Assembly (NCBI RefSeq): GCF_008831285.2
Contig: NC_045146.1
Span: 7,266,972 to 7,330,971, forward strand
DNA from: Nymphaea colorata
Lineage: Eukaryota > Streptophyta > Magnoliopsida > Nymphaeales > Nymphaeaceae
Reading direction: 5' to 3'
DNA: 64,000 bases
The notes below the pieces were generated by a model. The model worked only from the letters and a program-made list of their open reading frames with translations, searched no databases and was not told the DNA's origin. A program made the translations under genes and the position numbers. The stretch's first letter is position 1. Every line of letters starts with the position of its first letter. Positions 11,596 to 24,139 of this stretch are shown one piece after another.

Positions 11596-12468
11596 AAAAA
11601 GGGATTCACCCATCAATATGAGGATTGATAATTTTGAGCGCCTTTACCTGAGGTAACTAATCCAAGGGCTATGCTTATTCTTGATGCATTTTGTTTTTGC
11701 TTAAACATTTTTTCATTCTAAATGTAGTGTGGTGTTTGGAGAAAATGTTGAAAGATTTGATGTTTCAAATTTTTGAGAAAGTTTTGAAAAATCGTTTGAG
11801 AGTATAAACCATTTTTGATTTGGGAGATTTTCAGTTGGGAAATCTTTACAAATATCATTCAGAAACCTTTAGAAGATAATGTGAGTATTTTGAAGATCAC
11901 TTTTGAAGTCGATTTAGTGTACTAGTAAGAACTTAAGTAGGTTAGATTTTGCTCTAATTTGGTTACTATCTAGCTAGAACTCCACCTCATCGTGCTTAAG
12001 TTCTTTTAGAGAGGTGCTTATGATCATTTGTAAATTCCACAATTGAATTAGAATATATGAATGCATTGACTCTATATGATTGAAAGCAAATTATTTATTC
12101 TTACCATATCATTCATCTAAGGGTATCATACACATTTAGATTTATTTGCACACTCATCCTAGATATTCTCATGAAGAGGAAAAAAAAGTTGAAAGTGAAA
12201 TGGGGTTGTAGACCATCAAATATGATTGCAACATTGGGTCATTACTTGAGTTTTGGACTAGGTAAAGTCCATAAATGAAAATTTAAAATCTTAGATCTTG
12301 GGAAAGGAATATTCGAAAGAATGAAAAAAGAAATGAAAAGATTTTAATCCAAGAGGAATAGGGAGAGAGAAAAGAAGATTTTAAAGAAAGAGAGAAGAAG
12401 ATGAAGATTATAGGGAGAGAAATATTGCAATATAGAGAGAAATAGAGAAATATATATACATATACATA

Positions 12469-12470
<2 letters not shown>

Positions 12471-12529
<59 letters not shown>
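12471..12529. repeat. (TA)n microsatellite within LTR copy A
   Basis: About 29 uninterrupted TA units. A shorter (TA)(TG) tract occupies the same place in LTR copy B at 43,062-43,096, and a much longer one occurs in copy C. Confidence 0.9.
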
Positions 12530-12533
<4 letters not shown>

Positions 12534-13737
12534 TCGAAAGTTCGCAAAAGAAGATATTGATTTGAAGAGAGAGATAAAAGATTATAAAGAGAGAATAGTG
12601 CAATGCACATATTTGCTCATATATATATATATGTATATAAAAATTTATAAAGGAAGACATTGAATCATAGAGAGATGAGGATAAAGTGAGAGATTCATAT
12701 GCATATATACGTATATAACATGTATATACGCATACGCATTTTATGAAAATTAAAATCTAAAGGTAATTAAAGCATGTCTAATTTCAATTTTTCTTGTAGG
12801 CCAGAGAGAAACTTGGACTCATGCAAGAACCTAAGATAAGTCTTCAAGGCCTCATTGAAGAGAGCTCTTATTTTCAAAATTCCTTTGAAATCATGATTCC
12901 AAATTATTTTTATATGTGAGCATAAAACAATAATCATTTCATCTATTATAAGAAAATCTATTCCTCCTACCATTGGGTATAAAAGAAAACCAAGTAGTTG
13001 AAATGGAGAACAACGTAAGAAATCTCTCATTGGGATCCCTAATAGGGTAATTAAGAGAAAAGTTAGTTGTAAGAATATCATGAAAATGCATTTTAACATG
13101 TACACATTCGTAAAAGGTTTTTCTAGGTTGAAAAAATCCCAACCTCAAAAATCAACATAATAATAAAGAAATCCCGATCCAAGTACTCATTCTCCCCCTT
13201 CATTCATATATAAAAAAAAATCAATCAACTATGCATGAACTTCTCAAAACAAAGCAACATTCAAGAGAAGAGAGAAATATGTTTCAATCCTAGAATGAAA
13301 CCTTATTGCACATTCTTATGCTTTCGATGCACTCAAGAATAGCTCTTGGATATGAAGAAGATATTTGAATGTTATCTTGTATGACCATGGGGAGATGAAG
13401 AAGGGAGAAAGAAAGAAAAAGATTGGATTGGAATATTGATTACATATCTCTAATAAGAATGATTTTAGAAAATAAATCTCCTACTTCGGATGATCCTAAA
13501 GCTTCCTCGAATGGGGCTCCAAGGTGATAAAGATGTCACTCCGAGAAGCCTCCTCATGCTTCCTAGGAAAGTGGAAGTTGGAGAATTGCTCCCAAGGTTG
13601 GAGAAGAGGAAGAAGAGAAGAAGAGAAGAAGAGAAAAATGAAGAGAGAACTAGGGGAAAAACTCTAGGTCTTCAAATGAGAAAACACTAGAGATTCCCCA
13701 AGGGTTAGCTCTTGCCCAATAGAGAAGATTGTGAGGG

Positions 13738-13745
13738 TATTTATA
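13738..13745 (-). promoter_or_regulatory. LTR TATA box (copy A)
   Basis: TATAAATA on the minus strand. The same box occurs at the corresponding place in copies B (44,290-44,283) and C (TATAAG at 55,306), which supports it as the LTR promoter. Confidence 0.6.
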
Positions 13746-14959
13746 AAGAGTTTTAGAGTCAAAACTCAAAATTTAAATTTTTTTGAACTTAAATACATTT
13801 TCATGCAAATTTTAAACATTTTTGAATCATTTTATTTTTTTAAAATAGGTTTTCACCAAGTGGAATTGGCCCTTAATCCTGTAAACACCCCTTTTGGGGT
13901 GTGGACAGGGCTAATGCCCACCCATCTGACCAAAACCGCCCCCAAGGGAGGTGGTTTTTTACTCAAAAGGGGGCCTACGCAGTGCGCACGCCCTCCCCCG
14001 GTGCACGCTGGGTGTGTTTGCACTGCCAGGTGATAGCGCCTGGTGCGCTGGTGCCTGGTGCTAACACATCTAGCATGGTTGTGTGTTGCTTGGCCAAGCA
14101 CCAAGCAGCGTGCTGGGCACACGTGTGAGGGTGAAATGCCGCCCATTAGTGGTTTATTTTGGACCAATAAGAGATGGCTGTCACCTCCCTGGCCTCAAAG
14201 GGGTCCACACACATAGGCAAAACATAAACATTATTTTTTTAAAATCCATATTTTAAAGGGAAAAATAGTCTTTTGTTATAATTAGAGTCATTTTGAGTGA
14301 TTTGGGGCCCATTTTAGATTGGGATTGGGTTTGTTTGGGTGCCAATGCATTCTTTGAGGTTTAACGCTCAGATCAAGGATTGGATGGGTAGTTTAGGCGC
14401 CAAGCAAATTTATGGCGCAAAATTGAGATGCAAAACAAAGGGAAGGTCTGTCCATGAGCGCATGGCACTCGATGGTATCCAAATTTGTTATTTTTGCATC
14501 GACTTTGGATTTTGAGTTGAAATTCTTGATTTGGATCCAAACTTTGGTTTTGAATATAATTTGAATCCGATAGCAACTTTATGGGTCCTATTTCCTAGTT
14601 TGGGCTTACCTTCGCTCGTGGGGTTCAGTCACGGGCCTTGGCTATGTATTTTAGATCTAGGACTTGGATTTAGATCCAAATCTTGGTCTAAAGTTGGATT
14701 TTTGGATTTAAATTTTGCATTTGGACTTAGATATAGGCCTAGGGATCCGTTTTGGATCAACTGGTCATGAATTGGATTTTGATATAGATACAGAAGTCTG
14801 TTTTGAGTTCAGCTTGGGGTTGGAGTTCAAAATTAGATCCTAATCATTGTAAAAATGGTTGAAATAATTGAGAATCTTGTTTGAGTAAAATGAAATACAG
14901 TCATCTGGAAAAATTTGGGGGTGATAATAGTTATGCATTGGTTACTCTTCATTTGTAGG

Positions 14960-16260
14960 CCAGTGAAAAGTTTTATTTAGAATTGAACAAATGGCAGCCC
15001 ATTGGTACCAAAGCACATTACTTGAGTTCATTTATGGGGATGACGGCATGAGATCCAGAGATGACACAACTACACTATTTTGGTTGGAAAATATTGCCAG
15101 ATTCTTACTAAGACAATGTTTGGCAGCATGTTAAGGTAAAATAAGAGTTCAATTATTTGAAAATGTACTCAAATTTTAGATGTTACTAACATAGCACTAT
15201 TGTACAGATCATTTGTTGGATGTAGACAAGTATGACACTGAAAGTACGTAGTACATGATCGATCAATTGCTAAAACCTTGGGTGATAAAGACTTACTTAA
15301 AAATGTAGAGAAATGGGATATCTAAGTTATGAAAAATATATAAAAATTACAAAAACATTGATAGAACATTTAAGCCATTGTCCAAGTGACATTCCTGCAA
15401 ATCAATGGGCGACCTTAATGTGCCATTTTGATCCTCATAGTTCAAAGGTTGGCACATGCTATATTGAATTTTTTAAAAAATAATTGTGTATATGTTGTAA
15501 ATCTAGTGATTGTCATTGCAGGCACGGAGTGTGATAATTACTATCAGTCGTTCAAAGCAAAAGTTCCCTCATACAATGGGGACAATGAGTTTTGCTTGTT
15601 TTTGTGTTGGAAAAGTGAGTAATGGACAATGAAGTTATCTTTCTAAAGTTTTTTAAATTTATTATCATCTAGTTTAATAAAAAATCTTCTTGCATTTAGT
15701 CATTTATCGTAGTAAATGAATTAGTGTTACGTTTTTGTTGTACAGGTGAAAGAGGGTGAGAGTGAACCGTCATAGGCTGACATTTTTGTGATGACTCATA
15801 CAAGCAAGAAACAAGATTATCATAATGCAGAAACGAGTAAAATACTTGTAAGTTCTTGAAATTGTTGTTTGTGTTGTTTGTTAATTCCAAACTAATGCAT
15901 ACACATGCAAACACCATTTTTATAGGGTAGGATTGTGGAAAAAATTTCAGCATTTCCAATGGGTTCAGGGATGATGCCTCTCAAGATAATACTCTTATCA
16001 AAAAGTTTGAGAAATGAAAATGATGGTCATGTACAAATAGATGACTTAAGGGATTCATTCATCAGATTTTGTTTGGTCCAGCTCCAACATGATCTGAACT
16101 AGTTAAAAAAAAATGCAATGTTAACTGCAGAAGTAAATGCATTAAAGCAAACGTTGACATCAATAGACTCTCAACTCGATAAAATGAATAATTTGGCTGG
16201 TCAAGTTGGAAGAATGAATGAGTTGCATGCTCGGTTTATTTCATGGATAGACATGTCCAG
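14960..16260 (+). pseudogene. CACTA (En/Spm) second-ORF remnant, Transposase_24-like
   Basis: Plus-strand translation, broken by stops and probable introns, matches the order of the plant Ptta/En/Spm transposase family (Pfam PF03004). It shows a DWKILPDSY...VWQHVK segment near 15,090-15,135, DIPANQWATLMCHF near 15,391-15,432, RSKQKFPHTMGTMSFACF near 15,547-15,603, and FVMTHTSKKQDYHNAET near 15,785-15,835. Normally this follows the TNP2 transposase in CACTA elements and helps bind the subterminal repeats. Here no intact reading frame or TNP2 partner is adjacent. Confidence 0.6.
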
Positions 16261-17700
16261 CAACCTCCTTTGGTGGTGACATGTAACGTGGTATTTATGT
16301 TTTGTAATTTACATATGTCATGTTTTCTAATGTTCTTTTAATATTAATTAAATTATTTATCTTTTTTGTCCTGGCAGTTGCATCATCAACACAATGGGCT
16401 TTGAAGCACCAAGATACATGGTGCATCAAGTTTCATTTTTTTTTCATATGTTGCAAATCATGAAGGAAATTTTTTTGATACACAAGTATAAATAGATGAA
16501 TGATAAACTTTCATAGCAGTTTTCATTAATCTTTCATATTAATACTTTTGTTTCTTTGGATGAACATGTACAGAAATAGTTTAACTCATATTCTTTTGAA
16601 CTCATGCGAACTCTTGAAGCACTTATGACTGAATGGATAGTAGTTTGTGTTGTTTGTGAATCTGTTGTTATAACTAAAAGAACTTCAAAACCTTAAATGC
16701 TCTCTTCACTTTGGCTATGACCACATGCACATGAAGCAAGTGTCCCTTATGCTAGAGGTATTTGATGATTTTTAAGAATTTGTGTTTCAATTTCTACTCT
16801 CTTTTTTTTAGTGACAGTACCATATTGCTACCTCTACACATTTGGTAAAGTTAAATCTTCTTCCAACCTTCAGTTGAAATGGTTTATAGTTCAATATTTT
16901 CGTTGTGTATGCTTATTGCCAGAACATCAAAGGTAAGAGCAGACTTCTTTGGTGAACCAAAAAAGTGGTGTCTGTTTTGCACTAGGTACTGAGTTAAACT
17001 ATACAATCTAAGATCAACGTACACAAGGAGTTCATTGCTGCTTTTCAGAATAATCTGTTTTGGTTTAAGCTTGTTGGTATTTGTGTTGATTAACATGGAA
17101 AATTTATTGGTCTGGCTCTAGACGAGAATTGGAAGAATGAATTCCGCTAACATCATGTCTTGAAACACATTCTTAGATTATGCCCTAGATTTTTTGGGTT
17201 ATGCAGACCCCTACAGATTTGACTTATCTTTGTTTTTTGGGTTATGCAGACCCCTACAGATTATGCCCTAAAATTTTTTATTTTTAAACTTGCCATTCTA
17301 GTTGCTGTACCTAGAACTGGAAGTGGGAAGTAGAAGAAGAATCAGAATTGAAGTTAGGTGCTATGTGGATCCTGGTATAGCTAGGGTTTTGCATACATTA
17401 TGCTGATGGAGGCCAGGTAAGAATATGCATTTACCTGCATAGCCAGATCTGCAAACAATATGTAGATGGAGCACATATTTTTATGTAGATGAATTTATCT
17501 AGACATGATGTTGATCTAAAGAAACTTAATGCTGAATGTATTTCTGTTACTAATAATTTACATTTTTCCAAAAGAAAAAATTGCAGCAGATTTCAGTATT
17601 GTAAGTATTCTTGCAATTATTGTGATGCCAAACCAAGATTATTGAATACCTTAAAGTTGCTGAATGAATTTCTATTCTTGATGGTTATATCAGGCAAAAT
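16261..17700. other. Unassigned, with a short direct duplication at 17,188-17,266
   Basis: TTTTTTGGGTTATGCAGACC occurs twice, about 48 bp apart, followed both times by CCTACAGATT. Otherwise no ORF or terminus that I can assign. Confidence 0.5.
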
Positions 17701-17705
17701 ATACT

Positions 17706-18570
17706 TTGAGTTCGGCATTGGCACTATTTAAGCATACCAACTCAATGCTATGTATCATGACCTTGGCAACTGTCCACAAGCAGTTTGCTTATGTAAGTGT
17801 CTGGTCTAAGATCATTTTCACATGTAGCAAAGAACTACATCATGGAGCTTTCATTTGGAGGAGAGCTCAGGAGAATGAGGTGGATAAAGCAATCCTCGTG
17901 ATACCCAAGGTAAGTCAAGTCTGTTGAGCTTGAGAATGGAAAGCTCTGATTTATTTTAAACTTAGATAAATGGCTTTGAACGTCCCAAGGAGTTGGTCCT
18001 TACAATGTTTTAATTGCATCTGTTAGCCGATATTGTTATTGATAAATTTTGTCATTGGCATAGCCATGAGATATTTTCTCTCCCTTGGAGAAAGTTTGTA
18101 GAATCTTAGAGGTGCTGAAGGTAACATGTGAACTATACAAACCATGGCTTCTACTGAACAAGGGAATCTCTGGAGACATGATCACCCTTCTGAAGGAATG
18201 TTCCTCAAAGTGGAATCAGTCTGGACTGAAAGAAGCAGTTACTACAATTTGGTGTCCCAGTTTTGAAGATGAAGAGAATAAAAAAGTGTTGTTGGAATCC
18301 ATTGAATCTCTTCACTATGTAGATCTTGTTTTTGTTCAAAATTCTATGTTCAGAAAGCCACATCATCGATGTCATCTTTCTTTGCTGCCATTGAATTGTT
18401 TACATGGTAGTCATACAAACCAATTGCTACTTAAAATTTTGGATTACATGTCATGCACAAGCTTTAGTCATTGTGGTTTCTTCTTGTTCAGGTATGAAAT
18501 CGGCTTTATGAAATGGGCAGCAATTATTTTTGAAGATAGTGAACTTGTGGGCGAATTTGATCTTACCTAA
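17706..18570 (+). CDS. Possible two-exon gene fragment, unrecognised
   Basis: The first open segment ends ...DKAILVIPK exactly before a GTAAGT donor at 17,910. The second can start after a pyrimidine tract and AG at 18,088 and stays open to the stop at 18,570, joining in phase (...VIPK then KVCRILEVLK). The joined product would have about 67 plus 160 residues. It has mixed acidic and hydrophobic sequence, without signal peptide, repeats or a motif I know. Adjacent sequence is transposon-derived, so it may be a captured or decayed gene piece. Confidence 0.3.
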
Positions 18571-18951
18571 AATGTCCTCAGTTGCCTCAAATTCGTCTTG
18601 GCAGTAAGTGTTGAATTATAACAAAATTCCAACATCACTTTCATTGGTTTGTCTTTCATTATCCTCTACAACATCTGCTTCAAAGAGCTGCAGAAGTTAT
18701 CTTTCAAGCTACTGTCTTGGCAGTGTCAGTGACTGCTCAACACCTTTCTATCTCTATTTTCCCCGATCCTATCACATATTCATTTCTTGGTTTCTTTATA
18801 CTAGGGTATCATTTTTTGTTCATCCACATTTTTTTGTGTTACCTTGCTTCTACAAATTTTCATGCTTCTGAGGTTTCGATTTAACCTTTTAAGTGCCTTG
18901 TGAGGCAATTTATGCTTTCATCTTAGTTTTAGGGTTCAAGAAGTCACTACA

Positions 18952-19260
18952 ACAAAATAGCATAGCTTTGGCATTAAGATATGGTCAGCTCTAGTATGCA
19001 CCAATTCAACAAGGTTGTTGTGGGAGTGCCTAGTCCTACAGGTGAGGGGTGCCTATTAGCCCTTTGCCATAGCCTTCAAAAGCACCATAGCTTGAGCGGA
19101 TTGGTGCTTTTTGATCGTTTGGTCCAGTGTAACATCTCTAGTGTTTAATGGCCTAGCACCTCAAGCCTCTACAACAATTGTTAAGGTTGTGTAGTGCCAA
19201 TGCCAAGAGCTTTGGTGCTCCATTGTTGAGTGTCAGAGAACAATGAAATTTTTCTGTGCA
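18952..19260 (+). mobile_element. CACTA-type transposon terminus (one end only)
   Basis: CACTACAACAAAATAGCATA at about 18,952 matches the canonical CACTA inverted terminus CACTACAA followed by an A-rich stretch. The next 300 bp hold GCACCATAGC/GCCATAGCC-like repeated motifs, as in CACTA subterminal regions. I could not find the matching TTGTAGTG end within the window, so the element is truncated or its other end is decayed. Confidence 0.45.
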
Positions 19261-19833
19261 AAACCAAGTGAAAGCCATTTCACGTGACCCCTGAAGCTCT
19301 CATGTCTGCCTAGTGAAGCCTAATCCTTTCAATGTCTTGGCCCCTCAACCCTCTGGTCTCTCTAATGACCTGACCCCATTGGTCATTTTCTCTTTCACTC
19401 TCTCCTATTTTTCTTATTGTTTTTGGTTCGGGATCTTTTATGTATGCCATTTAATTTGGATTTCGTGTGTATTTTGGAAGTTGGGTGTTTGTATAACTCA
19501 TTCTAGCTAGTTTATTTTGGATGATCATGTTTTTCTGCTTGGGAGTTATTTATTTAATGGGAGAGCATACAAATTTGTCAATGCAAGTTCTCAGTTGATG
19601 GGGAAAGAGATAAAGAATTAGGGTTAGCATACCCCAACACATAGAATGCATTGATTCGTTCATTGTTGATCCAAAGTAACAAGAAGAATTTCTTCCCTTT
19701 TTGTTTTCTATTCTTTTATTCTCTACTAATACGGTGATGATATGACAACATTTATTCACCTTGGCTTTTTATATTTCAATAGTTAGTGTATAAATAGGAT
19801 CTTTTGGGGACCAAAAATGTTGTCTGTTGTAAA

Positions 19834-20277
19834 TGTAACACCCCAGAAATTTAGTCACATACTGAAGATTGTAAGGGATTTTTAAGGGCTTATAAATGGA
19901 GGTCATTAATGAGATGATTGTCCTAGTTTCTAGCCTTTTTTGGGTTGGAACTGAAACTGCTAGGGGGCGGGTTGGGATCCGCCGAACCAGGGGCCCGAGC
20001 CCAGTAGTGGGTTGGGGTGTCACAGTGGTATCAGAGCAGTTTCAACACTCGAACCTAGGGTCCCACATGCACGGACGCATGTGCCTTAAGGGGGGTGGAT
20101 TGTAACACCCCAGAAATTTAGTCCTGTATTGAAGATAGTGAGGGATCTTTAAGGCCTTATAAATGGAGGTCATTAATGAGATGATTGTTTTGGTTCCTAA
20201 CCTTTTTAGGGTTGGAACCGAAACTGCTAGGAGGCAGGTTGGGATTCACCGAACCAGGAGTGAGTCGGGTTGTTATA
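19834..20277 (+). mobile_element. Complete TRIM (terminal-repeat retrotransposon in miniature)
   Basis: Two similar LTRs, 19,834-20,024 (191 bp) and 20,101-20,277 (177 bp), both begin TGTAACACCCCAGAAATTTA. The first ends GGGGTGTCACA; the second ends in a decayed TTGTTATA. Directly after the first LTR is TGGTATCAGAGC (20,026-20,037), the primer site for initiator Met-tRNA. Only about 76 bp separate the LTRs, and that spacer ends in a purine tract, AAGGGGGGTGGA. The whole is flanked by GTAAA on both sides (19,829-19,833 and 20,278-20,282). Without any ORF it must depend on proteins from another LTR element. Confidence 0.9.
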
Positions 20278-20282
20278 GTAAA

Positions 20283-22934
20283 AGCTTCACATTTTGTAGG
20301 CTCTTTTTTTTTTTTTGAGAAAGATGTAAAGACAACCAATTTGTAGGTTTTTTATCATGCTGACCACATTCCAAAACATTTATTATTCTGAAATCCAAAC
20401 TACATTGTGTATAAAAGTGCCCTTTTGTTTAAATCTTATGTTTTCATGCCATACTTTGTGTTTTCTTTTGTGTGTTTATCCACATTCATGTCATCTGCTC
20501 TACGTTTGTAATGCTTGAGTGCTGAGCAAATGGTTTACTCAAACAAAGATTCCCATTTTTTTCCTTTTGTTCAATAACATGTTTTTTCTTTTCCCTCTGC
20601 TCTCACTTTCATCCAAGATTTTGGAGCATTTTCTTACTTCTGGTTTGTGAATTTTAGCATTGATCATCTAGCTTAAATTAGTGCCATCCACAGTTGCCAC
20701 AACTAAGGATTTATTACTTCCTAATGTTGAAATGATAAAATTTTTGTAAAATTGCTTTCCTTTGTGGTATTTGAAATTTCAAATGCAATAAATGATTCTA
20801 GGACAGCTGGCCTATACTCTAGCCTGCTGAATTTTGGTTTTAAAGAAAGTTCTCACTTGGTTGATTATCTAGGAAAAGGAGATTACCTGATCCTTTTTGC
20901 AAGGAAATTCTATTGGCAGTAGAAGGCAGTTGTAGTAGTGATGGAAGCAAGGGACCTTAGTTGGTTAGTTGGTGATTATGCTTGCAACTACTTTAGTCAT
21001 GGTAATGTTTTGAAAATAGGTATAGATAATTTTATAAATGCATGAAATTGTGGTTGGGCTTTAGATGTTTGAGAATGAAGAGTTGTGAAGTGTGTACGTT
21101 CCTCTTACTAATTGGAGTATAAAGAAAAAATATACATTTCAAAACATTATGATGTTTGTGAAAAAATGACACAATCTAGCAAAGGCCTAGATATCCGCTA
21201 TGTGCACAATTTCAGGAGGAAGTTGGAAGCATATGTGTTATATAAGGAGGGTGGTCACCTCCCTCTTTGTTGTTGTAGAATGAGATTTGTGTAAACATAA
21301 TAATAGGATGTTGATTCAAATGGTGTTGAATGAAATAAAAAAAAATGTGTGGAGACTCTCTGACTTCTTTTGTCCAATGAAAATTCATGATTTCTTACTT
21401 AAATGCATGACATATATATAAAGAAAAAGTTATGAAGGATGTTCATTAAACAAGTGAGCAAAGGTGACATTTCTAGACACATTTCAATGTTTTTCTTACT
21501 TAAATGCATGACATATATATGAATCCACTCTTCAGAATCATATTGGTTGATTTTCTCTATTATTATCTGATAATAGCTAGCAGGGAAATAACTAATTTCC
21601 AAGGGAAGCCTCTCCCATCTCGCGAGGTCTTACGAGGTCAGTTATGGGACAATACTCATACAAGGGAAGAAAAGCCAACCAAAGGTCTCTTACCCTTCTT
21701 TCCTCAATAGCTTCAACCTCTGGTGGAATGTGTAGATAACCATTGTCCATCTTCAAGAACCCACCTCAAGGCAAGACATCTTCATATCACTTATGCCATA
21801 GTTATTAGCTAAAAAGGTTTGTTACACTATGGCTGTTTTGATATCAATTCTCCACTTTTACAGCCACTATAGTTACAAATATAATGTAGGATTTAGCTAC
21901 TCAGACTGCATCAAGACTTTTTAGAAGAAAGGGAAAAGGGTTTGAAACCTGCTGCATGAGGACAAAATTATCTTGAAAAAATATCATGTGGGTCTATAAA
22001 AAATATAACACCACAAAGTACGAAGCTACTAATATATGCTTAACACTTAATTGCATTTATATAGTTTAATTTAATCCAAGTGATAAATGAGAAGCTTCAT
22101 CAGTACTCTTGTATGTAAGATTGCTAAGAGGGTAATTGCTTTTCTGCAGCCCTGATTTACCTTTAGTTTCAAACATGTCCATTGTATGACAAGTTGCGCT
22201 ATGGCGAGGCAGGAAGCTTCACGGTTAAGTGTTGTTGCTCGTAACTACTTATTGCTGCTGATGCAATGGGTGAACATTTGTACATGTTTCCATTTTTACT
22301 AACTCTTTGATAGTGAGCATCATACACAAAGTAGTTGTCCTAATTTTTACCATTCACATAATTTGTGAGAAGGACAAGGAAGCCGATGTGTGGATGGTGG
22401 CAGTTTTATGGCTCAGTGCATCTCCAGTACGGTGTCTTCTTTTGAAGCCATTATGACCTCCATGACTTGCAGCTTCTACAGAATTAACAGCTTATCAGCT
22501 GACACCACCACTTTGTATTTTAGGCTCAAACCATGGCATCTAGTAGCATTGCATTAAAAATCTTGTATCATTTAATGTTTACAGTTTAAGGAGGGTTGTA
22601 AAGTTTTACAATCTGTGGAAAATGGAGGTTCGCAAACATTATTTGTAGAAAGAATGTAAAGTCTTACCATGGTTACAAGTGCTATACCAGAAATGCTATT
22701 GACTTGTTGCTCTAAATACTAGCACTTTAGGGGATGCCATATAACTTTTTTTTCTGGCACTATTTTTAGCACAAGAACTATGCTGCCATAGAAAAAAGCA
22801 GTGGTGGTTAAATATCTGGTGCTCATGGTGACACTAAGATAGTACAAGAGCCGATGTATACTGGCACACACCAAAGCTGAAAAGCATTTTTATAGAGAGT
22901 TAAGCAAAAATTAGTTGGAATTCTCATGTAATTT
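20283..22934. other. Unassigned AT-rich sequence
   Basis: No protein domain, terminus or RNA gene recognised. A motif of about 28 bp, CTTACTTAAATGCATGACAT, occurs at about 21,393 and again 102 bp later. Under the tandem model this sequence should also lie immediately left of the window. Confidence 0.4.
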
Positions 22935-23217
22935 TGGACCAAAGAATTGTTTAATTCAAATGCAAAGTGGCTTATCTAGCTTTGACGTTTTCAACTTAAC
23001 ACGTTTTTCATGGGGAGTATATTATGTTTGTAAAGAATGTGGATTTATTACTACACCCATGTGGACCTTAATCCAGAGTGTCCTAGATTATAACCATAAC
23101 ATACAAAATTTTGAGGAACTATTGCTTCAAAACTGCATATAAAAATGTACTGCATTATTCTAGTGAATCCCTTTGACTAATGACATCACATGTCCATATT
23201 TTTGTTAAAAAGACTTA

Positions 23218-23896
23218 GGGCCTGTTTGTATGATACCCCAAAACCTAGTTTTGTGGGTGTTTGGATGACATAATACAAGGTTTCTTGCAAACCCTGTTTT
23301 CAGAAAATGCTGTTTTGACATGGCGATGGAAAACCAGGACTGCCCAGGTTTTTCATCCAAAACTGAGTATGTGGTAACTAGTGATGATAATTTTAAGAGC
23401 AAGAAAGAGATTAATGCATGTGTATATTTTAAAGGCAAAGTTGACAGTTGCTGAACAAGGTGAACAACAAAAATTAAGGTTTGTTTGAGGTTTGATGGTT
23501 TGCTTTTTATCTTGCATGCAGGGAATTATTGGAATCTGGTTCATATCTTGTGGGAACACCAGCCTAAAGGATATTAAGTATCTGCATGAATGTTACATTT
23601 CTAGTTGGTGATATATTGTGATATGATAAAATACTCTTTGGTGGTATAATTTTAGTAATGTTGATTAAGATGGGCTGAGATGATCAGTTATTCAATTAAC
23701 TACTAAAATAGGATTGCTTTTTCTTTATCCACCTGAGGTTTCTAACACTGTTTAACTAATAGGCACACATACAAACACACTAACTCATACTGGAACTGTG
23801 TATAACTTTTAGCATGACACAGTGTAAGGGTGCCCAATTTGTTAAGATTGTAGGCACTGAAATTTATATCTTAGAATGTTCTTTTCCTTTTATTTG

Positions 23897-23958
<62 letters not shown>

Positions 23959-24139
23959 CATAACTGTATTTAGTATTCAACTGAACTTGTTTTTTTCTTT
24001 TATGACAAAAACCAGATTATGAAATTGAAAAGCTGGCTTTTGCCTTGTCATCCAAACATGCAAACCAGGTTTTGAAAACTCATTAAAAAACCAAGTTTTG
24101 TAAAAACCCAGTTTTTGAGGGTGTCATCCAAATGACCCA
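23218..24139. mobile_element. Tourist/PIF-Harbinger-like MITE (right copy)
   Basis: Same element and same TTA target duplications as at 284-1,227, carried along inside the large repeat rather than inserted independently. It is 22 bp shorter because its internal (AT)n tract has 28 units. Confidence 0.75.
23901..23956. repeat. (AT)28 microsatellite
   Basis: Counterpart of the (AT)39 tract at 967-1,044, eleven units shorter. Confidence 0.95.

Larger units (their letters stand above)
11596..14929 (-). mobile_element. Degraded gypsy LTR, copy A
   Basis: Homologous in order and orientation to copy B (42,144-45,187) and inversely to copy C (52,677-57,771). Shared landmarks on the plus strand are TCACCCATC...GAGGATTGA, GGGCTATGCTTATTCTTGATG, a (TA)n tract, and TTTGGATTTTGAGTTGAAAT. 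The LTR reads on the minus strand: its start, equivalent to TGTTATCACCCCC, lies at 14,929, and a TATAAATA promoter box lies at 13,745-13,738. The U5 end near 11,596 appears truncated or replaced by tandem repeats. No internal domain is attached, so it is a solo or broken LTR. Confidence 0.8.

Noticed and set aside
12283-12660. ORF of 125 codons on the minus strand
   Set aside because: It is largely the translation of a (TA)n microsatellite inside LTR copy A.
13853-14167. Overlapping ORFs of 75-104 codons on both strands
   Set aside because: They lie in the GC-richer U3 part of LTR copy A (counterpart near 54,900-55,200 in copy C) and match no protein; the ORFs are not conserved between LTR copies.
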